In this document: one piece after another, positions 52,648 to 62,500 of the stretch
Numbering within the stretch: the stretch's first letter is position 1
Layout: each line of letters begins with the position of its first letter
Source: Auricularia sp. M13
Lineage: Eukaryota > Basidiomycota > Agaricomycetes > Auriculariales > Auriculariaceae
Assembly: GCA_037042915.1 (NCBI GenBank)
Contig: CM073201.1
Span: 3,286,001 to 3,350,000 of the forward strand
DNA: 64,000 bases
Direction of reading: 5' to 3'
The notes under the pieces: generated by a model
What the model was told of the DNA's origin: nothing
What the model saw: only the letters and a program-made list of their open reading frames with translations
The model's database searches: none
Program-made: the position numbers and the translations under genes

Positions 52648-52875
52648 GGGCGCTTATTTGACTTGAGAGCGTAAGAATGCGCACAGTATTTGAGGGTGAG
52701 AGGGCATGGGCGGGCGGGCAGACGCACGAAATGCGATCGGGACTCGGAGCACGGCGCAACGCCCATTCAACCGTTTGCCGGGCATCCCTGCTTCTTCCTC
52801 CGGCGTTCCCGCGTCATCATGTCGGACGATAAGCTAATTACAGTCAGCGGTGCGTGTTCACGCGGCCGGGAGGGG

Positions 52876-52883
52876 TATAAAAG
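52876..52883 (+). promoter_or_regulatory. TATA box of an array-unit transcript (unit 3)
   Basis: Identical core promoter and leader. The first exon-like segment is intact (SDCKLPKIGVEANA). Confidence 0.62.
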
Positions 52884-54119
52884 GCGGGCTGGGCTGACTG
52901 CAGACTCCATCCGCTCTCATTCCCTCTCGCCTCTTCTTCCCTCCACTCATATACTCGCGCTGTGACCGCTGTCCTCGACGCTTCTGACGACGTGCTCGAC
53001 TGCTCGCCGTCGCACTGCGCTGTTCGTACACGGTGTCCGACTGCAAGTTGCCGAAGATCGGCGTCGAGGCCAACGCGGTACGTCCTTCCCACACCGATCC
53101 TCGCACTCACACACACTCATCCGCGTCACCATTCCATTCAGATTGCTCATCGGCAGTGACAGGTGAGCGAATGCCAGTTGCATTTTCGATCGCACCCTTG
53201 CTAACCCGGCACTCACACAGAATTTTGGCATGCAAAACGGTCGTATATTCGCGCTAGGTACGTACAGTCAGCTCTTCCTATCGATCCTGCGTGGTGATCG
53301 TCTGCTACACCGCGGAAGCCGTTCGGCTTGCTGAGTCTGCGGTCGCGACGTCCGCCCGACACTCACACTGCGCAGCCGTCCTGCTCGCCATCCCGTCCGG
53401 GTCGTCCCCGGACGCGCAGCTCCAGCGTTATCACGGGCGTCGCAATCGGCAGGCTTACCCGCGCCAGCGGCCTGACCGTGACTGATGACCGGCGCCGTTG
53501 GGAACCTGCGAAATGGTGGTATGTCAGCCCTTTGCTCTCGACCGCGACCGCGACTGACTGACTGACCCGACCTATTGCGTTGCAGACGTTCCGCGCGGTC
53601 TGGCGGGCGGCACGGGGCTTGCGGCTTGCTGGTACGTCGCCGCTCATCGTCGTGTGCAATGCTGACCGGCAATCGTATGCAGGTCCGCGCTCGACTTGCG
53701 CGCGCTGGACCGGCAGGCTGACTGACGCGCGTCGCCTTGCTCGCCCGCGCACTGACTGGTGACCGGCGCCATAGCGCTGCAACATCGTAGGTCAGCCGTG
53801 TGCACTCTATGCATGACGCGCGCGGGGTGACGGACCTTGTGCAGACGGTCTGCGCGCACAAGACGCGGCGTTGTCAATGGTGGTACGTCGCCCGTCACCG
53901 CGCTCGTGTGTGCTGCTGACCGGCAAACGCAGGCTCGACGTGCGCGCGCGGGCCCAGCGCTGGTGAGTTGTCCTCTTGGGCGCGCGTCGCGGGTACCGGT
54001 GCTGACGCGCGCTCGAAGTGTCGCCAGGCGCGCGCTGCCAGCAGATCGTTCGCGGTCGGTGGGCGGCGCGCGGGCAGGGTGGAGAGGGGCGCCGCGGACG
54101 TGAGCGCGGACGCGGATTA

Positions 54120-54571
54120 ACGGCGTCGGCGAGGAAGGCCGACAAGTTGGAGAGCAGCGGGCCGGCCTCGCTCTGGTCGGCGCAGCGGCATCTTGGACCT
54201 TGGCGAGCTCGGCCTGCGCGCGCGTCTACAGCTCGGCGAGCTCACGCTGAGCGCGCTGCAGCACCGGAAAGAGCCCGGGCTGCGTCATGTGCAGCTGTCA
54301 TGCGACACGAACGCAGCAGCCGCGGGCACCCCAAGCTTGCCGATCTCGCGCTGGGCCTGCTGGACGACGCCGGCCATGTCGCGGCGCGCGGTCTGCAGGC
54401 CGCTCTCCGCCTTCGCCCTGAAGCTGCCCCAAAATCGGCCGACAGCGCCGAGGGCCTGCTGGACCTCTTCTTCCAGCGACGGCTGCGGCGCTGCGGCACT
54501 CGTCGTTGCGGCGTCAGCTGCGTCAGCTGCTGGTCACTGCTCAGCACCCAGCGGCCCATGCAGCACAGTCA
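54120..54571. repeat. Tandem array unit 4, truncated stub
   Basis: Only the BSD-derived left edge is present. It stops at AGTCAC, inside what is intron 1 of the BSD gene, and then changes to unrelated sequence with a different composition. It has a private 9-bp duplication (GCGTCAGCT) near 54515. Confidence 0.9.
54120..54571 (-). pseudogene. BSD gene 5'-end remnant (array end)
   Basis: As the other remnants but cut inside intron 1, so exon 1 and its start codon are gone. Confidence 0.82.
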
Positions 54572-54622
54572 CCTATACTCCTCCCAGTTGAGATGTATCT
54601 GGTAATCACCTACTTACAGAAA

Positions 54623-54999
54623 GATGCATCTGACCCTAGCAAAAGCTTATGATATATGGAGGGCCTCGGGGATGCATCCTCAGATGCATCTGCCGCTATG
54701 GCCTGAGGGGAAGAGTCCGTCCTTGGATGCATCCTATGATGCATCTGAAATCTTTTCCGTAGAAGGTGAGGAAACTGGATGTATCCCCGGATGCATCCCA
54801 GGATGTATCTGGATGTATCCCCTGGATGCATCTGGAATTTTGTGCGTAGAAGGTACACCAGACCCTGGATATATCCCAGGATGCATCTGGAAGTTTGTAT
54901 GTAGAAGGTACACCAGACCTTGGATATATCCCAGGATGCATCTGGAAGTTTGTACAAAGAAGGTAAACCAGACCCAGGAATGTATCCCTTGGATGCATC
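54623..54999. repeat. Ten GATGCATC palindromes on a 55-bp period
   Basis: The 8-bp palindrome GATGCATC occurs at 54623, 54671, 54683, 54726, 54738, 54790, 54825, 54880, 54935 and 54992. Two 12-bp-spaced pairs are 55 bp apart. Later copies are 55, 55 and 57 bp apart inside a repeat containing GTAGAAGGTACACCAGACC. Variants GATGTATC and GATATATC fill the gaps. It begins right at the end of the tandem gene-debris array. Confidence 0.88.
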
Positions 55000-55074
55000 C
55001 TACATATTGATATTCAGGTGATAACGATTTGATATGATAACACGTTATTATTGATAACAAATACGTAAACTGCC

Positions 55075-55735
55075 TCAATTCTCTATCCTCTGACGTTTCC
55101 CTTCCCTCTGAGGCTCCAATCCCTGCGACAGAGAACAGCCCTTTCGCTTTTTTGATCCCTTGAAAGCATCAAGAGTGCGGGCAGGACCTTGGGGATCATC
55201 TGACTCGATTTGTCCGGAATGAGGGCACCATCAATCTCCTCGTCGTCCTCCAGGTCACAAGATACAAGCTCGATGATTTTCTGTAGCTGCTCATCATTCA
55301 GCCTGGTGATGGGACTGTATCTCTGCCATTTCTCGAGAAGGGCACAAATTCGAGCAAGTGGAAGTGTGGGAACATTGAGGAGTTCCGTACCAGCCTCGTC
55401 CCAGGGAAATTGAAGGCTTTTGTAATTCGCGAGAGACTTCGACTAATTGATATCAAATAACATAATAATAACACGTTACCCTCAGTATCGACCCTCATTG
55501 TGCCATGGGGTTGTAGTTTTTCTTTGGAATGTAGAAGGGCACCATGTCATCCTCGCTCAAGAACACAACAGCAAAGGGGAGCAATGGGTGCATGACGTGG
55601 GCGGTGCCTCCCTTTACAAACTTGGATATCAGCGGCTTCCAGCCAGCTGTCGTCAAGTTGTTGTCTTCTCCAATGTCACCTCCATGGAACATAAAAAACG
55701 GGGTGCATTCTCCAATATCCCCTGAATAATAATAT
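55075..55735 (-). pseudogene. Broken gene of unrecognised family
   Basis: On the minus strand two exons join across a 46-nt intron (GTAACG...AATTAG, about 55489-55444). Exon 1 reads MFHGGDIGEDNNLTTAGWKP, then GGTAHVMHPLLPFAVVFLSEDDMVPFY and NPMAQ, where a TGA interrupts before GSILR. Exon 2 reads SKSLANYKSLQFPWDEAGTE, LPLARICALLEKWQRY, LNDEQLQKIIELVSCDLEDDEE. One frameshift later it ends ESDDPQGP...KGSKKRKG...KRQRIEN, a basic nuclear-localisation-like tail. The regular composition shows it was once a real protein. I do not know the family; a transposon accessory protein or a nuclear protein are both possible. The true 5' end is not seen. Confidence 0.6.
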
Positions 55736-56717
55736 CTGAGCTCTCATGCAGCGATGCAGAACTATACCAGCAGCCATGGTGAATATAGCGGTCCGATAAC
55801 ACCGGATAACGGAAGACAAGTTGGACGGTATCGGTAACGACCGGGTCCGCCCACGCTCATTGCTCCATCTGCCCCTGGGCTTGCGACTGCCACTGCTCGT
55901 ATTATTGCCAATAATTCGTCCATGCCACTGACGAGCTAGAGTCATGGTGACGCCTAGAACAGGGCGCACGCCGGCGCTATATGCGCCTTCCTATTCGGGA
56001 TAGAAGTCGCACCGCCACCCGCAAGCTGCCCTCGCACTCGCCCTGCGCGTTACGCCCGTTGTTCGTCGCCTCTAGAACCGCAAATGCGGCGCTGGGCTCG
56101 CTTACACGGACCCTGGCTGCCGCTCGAGAATGGAGGTGCTGGGGCCGGAGCTCGACCAGCTCCATCAGCCGCCTCCTATCAGCGCCGCGGCAGCCTCTCT
56201 GGTCTCGTCTCCACCGCTACCCGCCCCCACGCTCGTCCCTTACCCCTCGTTATACATATCATTCGCCTCGCCGCTCGATTTCCCCCATATTCCGCTTGTG
56301 AAACCTCACCGGACTCTGTCTCCTTTCATGGCATGTGCCAGCCTGTTCTCTCTCTCTCTCACTCTGGATCGATAATCAGCATCGCATCTCGTCCTCATCA
56401 TGTGTATATATATCTCTTGTGCTCGAGGGAATGAGTCAGAATAGTTCTCCCCCTTCTCTGGCTCGAGTTTTGAGCACGGAGCCCGAGTTCTCCCCCAGCG
56501 GTCAAGAAATCACTCGCTCGGACCTGAGAGGCGGCCAACCTCCTCAGATCTCGTCCTTCCTTCGTCCTCAGTGTCTATATTCGCTATCTACGGGATCTCC
56601 GAGTCGCTCGTAGCGTCGTGGACTAGTATTCCTACCGGGTCCCACCCGAGCTCCTAACCCTTCCGCCGAACCTGCGCGTCATTTGTGGTGACCACCGCAG
56701 GGACCGCAGGTAGGTAG
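55736..56717. other. Leader/LTR candidate upstream of the Ty3-type element
   Basis: No gene was recognised. A TATA-like motif (GCTATATGCG, about 55977) and several pyrimidine-rich tracts would suit a 5' LTR with promoter and an untranslated leader, but without the 3' LTR, which would be outside the window, the LTR cannot be delimited. No convincing primer-binding site was identified. Confidence 0.35.
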
Positions 56718-58446
56718 GTCCACCCGCGGCGCCCCATCGATCGTCCCTCGGCCCTGGCAACGTCCAAGCCTGAACGCCGCATCCTTCCAGTCCGCGGAGC
56801 CAGCAACACCGCGCATCGCGCGAACCCTCTCCCCGAGCCGCAAGCGCCGTCGTCACTCGCGCGCCGATTCAAACATACGCCATCACCTACTGATCTCGCG
56901 TTAGCGAAGAAGAAACAAGAAACCGCGAAAAGGAAAGCGCAGCGTACCTCATCGCAACCGCAAGCCGCTTCCGGATCGTCCTCACGCGCACCGGCACCGT
57001 CTCAGCGTCGAAATCCGAGTCGTGCCGTCCCTGTTAGCCGTGAGCCGCGCTTCCGAGCTGCAGAGTCGTCGACCTCTCGCGCGTCATCCGCATCGCCGCC
57101 GCTCTCGCGCACTCTCGCCGACGTCGACGGTTTTCCGCGACTAGCTGACGAGCCTGCACCGTCGCGCGCGTCGTCCGAGCTCTCCCAATCGCCGTCTCAG
57201 TCGCCGCCGAGCCCTGGTGCTCTCGTCGCCGGGTTCAAGTCGTTACACGCACCTTCACCGTCTCCCTCGCCACCCGCGCCGCCGTCTCCCCCTCCTCGTA
57301 CGTCAACGCCGTCACCGCCGCCCATCATGGCCGAGCCGATGCCTATGCCGACAGAGCGCCGTGCGCCCAAGTTCGAGGGCGACGGCCGCACTTTGACGCA
57401 ATTTCTCAGCGATTATAAGCGGCTCGCCGACGCAGCGCTGCTCACCGAGACTCAAGCGATTGAGCGCATCGTTATATACTTGGCCGCCGGGCCGCGCAAG
57501 CTGGTCGAGCGCTACCCCGAGTTCCGCCGGCCTACGACGTGGGACGCCTTTCGCGACCCGCCGTCGAAGACTACCTCGCGCGCAGGAGCCCGACGAGTAC
57601 CGCCGCTCCGATTATGACGCTTTCCTCGTGAAGTCGAAGGCCGATCCGCCGCGTTCGGTGGACAAGCTGGGCGAATTTACGCGCGTGTTCCGCTCCATGG
57701 CCGCCGACGTCCAGCGTGCGGGCGGTCTGAGTGATGGCGAAATGCGTAAACACTACTGCGCCGTTCTCGAGTCAGCGATCGGCAAAGAATTTCGCACCCG
57801 CATGCTCGTGGAATACAAGGGCAAGACGAGGTCCGAGTGGCTCGTCACCGAGATGCTCAAACAGGGCAAGATACTCTTGAAGGAGGCCGAGGCGGACGCG
57901 GACGCGTACTTTCCGCAGAATGTCGGTGCCCCGACCGCGCCCGCCGCGCCGTCGTCGTCAGTCCCAGCTGTCAAGATCGAAGAACAACTGAATGTCTTGT
58001 TCAGTCGCCTCACGTCGCGCATCGAACAACTGGAACGGGCGTACCGTGCTCCGTCGACACGCCACGTTCACGTCGCGACAGGCGCCTCGCCCGGCGCCGT
58101 GCCCGCTGCAACCGCGGGCTCGACTCAGGTCCACGTGTCAGCGACAACGGACCAGTCGTGCTATTACTGCGGGGGTGCTCACCGTATGCCAGACTGCCCG
58201 TCACTCCAGGACGACCTCGCGAAGGGCCGCTGCCTGAAGAACGAACAGGGCCGCGTCGTGTATCCTAACGGTGAGAATATCCGCGGCGGATTTGGTGGCA
58301 AAATGCGCGACCGAGTCATGGAGTTCAATGCCGCGCACCCCGAGTACGAGAAGAAAGGCGGCGCGTCAGCTGCTGCTATGTTGGTCGAGCTCGGCGACAC
58401 TTACTTTGAACCGCGTCGCGACTGCGCGGAGACGCCCGAATTCTGA
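56718..58446 (+). pseudogene. Gag of the Ty3-type element, frameshifted
   Basis: The first half is open from 56718 and reads a Pro/Ser-rich N-terminus, then the capsid start at 57327 (RRAPKFEGDGRTLTQFLSDY, LTETQAIERIVIYL, RPTTWDAFRD). Near 57550-57600 the frame is lost. The continuation (EPDEYRRSDYDAFLVKSK, then a capsid C-terminal part and coiled coil) is in another frame. A zinc knuckle at about 58159-58197 reads CYYCGGAHRMPDC, a CX2CX3HX4C form one residue shorter than the usual CX2CX4HX4C. The gag frame ends in a TGA at 58444, while the sense continues (LTEDAAQAW) in the frame of the protease. The start codon is unclear. Confidence 0.75.
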
Positions 58447-59579
58447 CCGAGGACGCCGCGCAAGCTTGGGCGTCCTTTGTCGCGGGGGAGTCCTTCCAGT
58501 ACGAGGAGGGCGAACGACGCCAGTATAATCTGCGCGCGCGCCAGCAGCCGTCGAACGCGCCTAACCAGCAGCCACGTACCAAGCCTTCCGTGCCCGCGCC
58601 CGTCGCTAGCGGTGCGCCGGTCGTGCGTGAACCGCCGCCGCATCTGGAGCCCGGGCGCGTCGACCGTATGCCCCCGTCGTCGACGTCGAAGGAGACGAGC
58701 AAGACGGCTGGCACCGCGGATCGACCGGGATCTGCAGCCGCACAGCCGCCCACTCCCGCTCGTCGTTCCGCGACGATCGAAGAAGTGCCTGACGAGGACA
58801 CACCGCCGCCGCGTGCGCCTCCGCGTCCCAACGCGTTGCCGTCGGCCCTGTCAGCACCCCGGCCCCAGTTCCAGCTTCGCTCGCCGCTCGAGACGGAGGG
58901 CCTCGCGAAGATTATTGGCGAGCGTATCATGCAAACGCAGGTCGCTCTGTCAATCCACGACCTCCTTTCGCTTAGCCCGTCGCTGAGGCGACACTGGCAC
59001 AACGAGACGGCGGTCAAACGCGTCACTATTGGCTACGCGGCCGCCGATGACGCCGAGCAAGACGCGAACGACGTCTTCCATTTCGAGCGCATCAATCAGC
59101 CCAGCGTCTCGCGGGATCTGATTGCAGCAGAGGTCGCCTTGCCCCTGCGCTATCTGGACTGTTTCGTCGGCGACTACAAGGCCGAGGGCGTTGTCGATAA
59201 CGGATCCCAGCTCGTCCTAATCAGCTACAAGTTCTGGCAGGCGCTCGGATGCCCGCTCGACGAAGGGCGCCGTATCAACATGACGGCCGCCAACAACTCG
59301 GCCGCGCTTACGAGAGGCCTGTGCGCGAACCTAGAAGTGCAAATTGGCGGCATTATCTGGTACCTACAGGCCCATGTCGTCGAGGACGCGCCGTTCTCGC
59401 TTCTACTCGGAAGGCCCTTCTTGTGTGTCTCGTCGGCCCGCGAGGACAACCTACCCGACGGTTCGACCTTCCTCACCTTGAACGACCCTAACACAGGTCG
59501 CGCTGCCCGGATCCCCACGCGCGCTCGTCGCAATCCACGTCCGGCTGTGTTCCCCGCAGAGCCGCCTTCGGGTTTTTGA
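58440..59579 (+). CDS. Retropepsin-like aspartic protease of the Ty3-type element
   Basis: The open frame continues directly from the end of gag in the next frame. A Pro/Ser-rich linker leads to a retropepsin-like domain: GVVDNGSQLVLISYKFWQAL near 59190 holds the active-site Asp (DNGS in place of the usual D-S/T-G), and FSLLLGRPF near 59397 is the conserved second motif (ILGRPW-like). This protease would process the polyprotein. It ends with TGA at 59577-59579, overlapping the pol frame. Whether the gag/protease and protease/pol frame changes are programmed or decay cannot be told from one copy. Confidence 0.75.
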   Translation: MLTEDAAQAWASFVAGESFQYEEGERRQYNLRARQQPSNAPNQQPRTKPSVPAPVASGAPVVREPPPHLEPGRVDRMPPSSTSKETSKTAGTADRPGSAAAQPPTPARRSATIEEVPDEDTPPPRAPPRPNALPSALSAPRPQFQLRSPLETEGLAKIIGERIMQTQVALSIHDLLSLSPSLRRHWHNETAVKRVTIGYAAADDAEQDANDVFHFERINQPSVSRDLIAAEVALPLRYLDCFVGDYKAEGVVDNGSQLVLISYKFWQALGCPLDEGRRINMTAANNSAALTRGLCANLEVQIGGIIWYLQAHVVEDAPFSLLLGRPFLCVSSAREDNLPDGSTFLTLNDPNTGRAARIPTRARRNPRPAVFPAEPPSGF

Positions 59580-62500
59580 AGCGGGAAGACCAGGCGGCTG
59601 CATATACCGTATACCACGACCCCGCTCGCCCCGTCCTTCCCGTCCCAGGAAAACCCCAACATTCCCTCGAGAACTCTTCGCCTCGCATACCCGCTCGCTT
59701 GCCTGGTGCCTATTTACTAATCGCAGCTATTTCCTTCACCATCCTCCTCGCGCCGTCCGTCTCGTCCATTATTTCTTATGCGTTCCGATTCCTCCTCGTC
59801 TCCCTCCTTGTCTCTCTCGTCTCGCCTGAATTGATCCTCTCCCCATGTCGCGATCCTTCCCCGCTTGAACTCTCGAAAATTCCGGCCGTGCTTGTACTAA
59901 AATCTTTTGTCACAGGATTTCTATCCTCATTTGCGCAATCGACCTCCGCTCTGACTGCGTACGACCCCGCGCGCTGTGCGCCTTGCAAGACGCCGCACAA
60001 ACATGACGACAATGTTCACGAACAGAGAATCTCGACCTGTCTGTCGAGGATGACACGGTCAGACGGCGTCCCTGCTACGCCAGCGCCAACCAGCGAAGAG
60101 CATACATGCGACAGCGATGGTCGCAGCGATACGTCAGGCCCAGCGTCACGGGCAGCGTTCAGCGTCAGAGATGAGGGGGGCCTCCCCAGCGTTGGCCAAA
60201 TCGAGAGCGAGATGCACGCGCCGCCGCGTGCGGAGTGCTTTGCCGCGCAAACCGCGCACACCGACTTCTGGCCTGTCACGAGCGACGTCCAGATTGTCTC
60301 ACCACCGCAAATTGGCGAGGACGAGCTCATATTCTACGTGCAACACGTGCGCGATCCTGTCGAGGGGTCTCCATCGTCCGCGGCAGAGGTCTTCGCGCAG
60401 ATCAAGTACGACATCGCCCCCGACGGCACTCGTCGTGTCCCCGACGGTCCAAGGCCGGATACTGGTCGCCCCAAGAAGCCTTACAAACCTGTAGCGCGTA
60501 AAGTCAAGCCGCTGCAGGAGCGGTTGCCCGAGGAGTACCGCGTCGTGCGCACTCGACCTCCGGACTGCATGGACAGCATGCCGGTTCTGCCAACGCGTCC
60601 GCCCGTTTGGATACCGTCTACGCCGCATCTTTCGCCCGAGCGGATGGCGGGGTTCAATCTCGCTAAAGACGGCTTCCTACTGCCCGAGGAAACAAGGCTG
60701 TTCGAATTCCTTATCGAACGACACCAGGAGGTCTTTGCCTGGGAGGAGTGCGAACGCCGTCGATTCAAGGACAGTTACGTACCCCCGATACGCTACCCCG
60801 TCGTCCCGCACGAGCCCTGGACTGACCGCAACATTCCAATTCCGCATGCCATCCGTGACCGCGTTATCGACCTGCTGAAACAGAAGATCGACGCTGGCGT
60901 GTACGAGCCGTCCAGTTCCGCCTATCGTTCGGGCTGGTTCTGCGTGGTCAAGAAGGACGGTTCCTCGTTGCGCATCGTCCACGACCTCCAGAGGCTGAAT
61001 AGCGTCACGATCCGCGACGCGGGCACGCTCCCTTCGCCAGACGAATTCTCAGAGATGTGCGCTGGTCGCGCGTGCATCGGGGCGCTCGACCTGTTCAGCT
61101 CTTACGACCAGCAACTCGTGGACGTCGACTCCCGCGACCTCACGACCTTCCAATCACCAGTGGGGCCGTTGCGTCTCATCTCCCTCCCTCAGGGCTACTC
61201 CAACGCTGTTGCTGTCCAGCAGGGCAACGTCACTTTCATTCTCGCGCCTGAGATGCCAGAACACGTCCTGGCCTTCGTCGACGACGTTACGCCGCTAGGA
61301 CCGCGTTCGTACTACCTCAAACCCGACGGGAGCCATGAGACCATACCGGATAACCCGGGGATTCGCCGCTTCGTCTGGGAATACGCGACGTCGCTCAACC
61401 GCGTTCTGCAACGGCTGCGTCACGCCGGTGCTTCGATCTCCGGCAAGAAAGCCATTATATGCGCGCCGCGCGCTGTCATAGTCGGCTACGACGTGTCCTT
61501 CGAGGGCCGCCGACCGCTGCAGAGCAAGGTGCAGCGTGTCGTCGACTGGCCGCCTTGTCGCAACGTCTCGGACGTGCGTGCGTTCCTCGGGACCGTGGGC
61601 CTCGCACGCTTGTGGATACGCAACTTCGCTCTCATCGCGCGTCCCCTCACCAACTTGGCAAAGAAGGACGTGCCCTTCGACTTCGACACAGATTGCCACG
61701 AGGCCATGCTTCGTCTGAAGGAAGCGGTCGTCTCCGCGCCGTGCATAAAGCCAATCGATTATCGCTGCGGCCGCGACGTCGTCCTCGCTGTGGACTCCTC
61801 AATCTTCGGCGTGGGTTTTGTCCTGCTGCAACTTGGTGAGAAGAAGGAGCGCTGCGTGGCACGATTCGGCAGCATCGCGTGGAACGAGGTGGAGGCGCGG
61901 TATTCACAACCGAAGGTCGAACTTTACGGGCTCTGGCGCGCTCTGCGCAATATGCGTCTTTACATCGTCGGCCTTCCCCTTCTTCTCGTCGAGGTCGACG
62001 CCAAGTACATCAAGGGCATGCTGAATCATCCAGACATGCAGCCAAACGCGACGATTAACCGCTGGATCGCGGGTGTGCAGCTCTTTAACATCCGACTTGT
62101 TCACGTCCCTGCTACACAGCACTCTGCGGCAGACGGTCTTTCTCGACGTGCGACAACTCCAGATGACCCAGAAGAAACGGACGATCATGAAGAGTGGCTC
62201 GATCGCCACCTTGGGCTCTGGATTGCGCTCGTCCTCGCGCGCCCTTCGCACTCGCTTCCGCTTGCCAACCACCGCGGTCAGCTTGCACCCGCGTCCCTCC
62301 ATCGCGCTGCGGAGAGCGCGATGATTCAATTGCCCCGGGAGGGACCCTTCGCGTCCACACTCGCGAGCGTCGCTAACGATCTGTGCACACATGCCCCGAC
62401 GCGCGAAGAAAACAAGCTCCCCGACGGCTCCTTCATCGTGCCTCCACGTACGGACGTTCTCCGGCGCAAAGACGAGCAGCTGCGCGATTTCGAGCGTTTT

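Noticed and set aside
54623-54999. CRISPR-like array
   Set aside because: Repeats are short palindromes in a 55-bp satellite with similar, not unique, spacers, in a eukaryotic context.
55092-55735. Plus-strand frames opposite the broken gene
   Set aside because: The minus strand has the better protein-like composition and a consistent intron.
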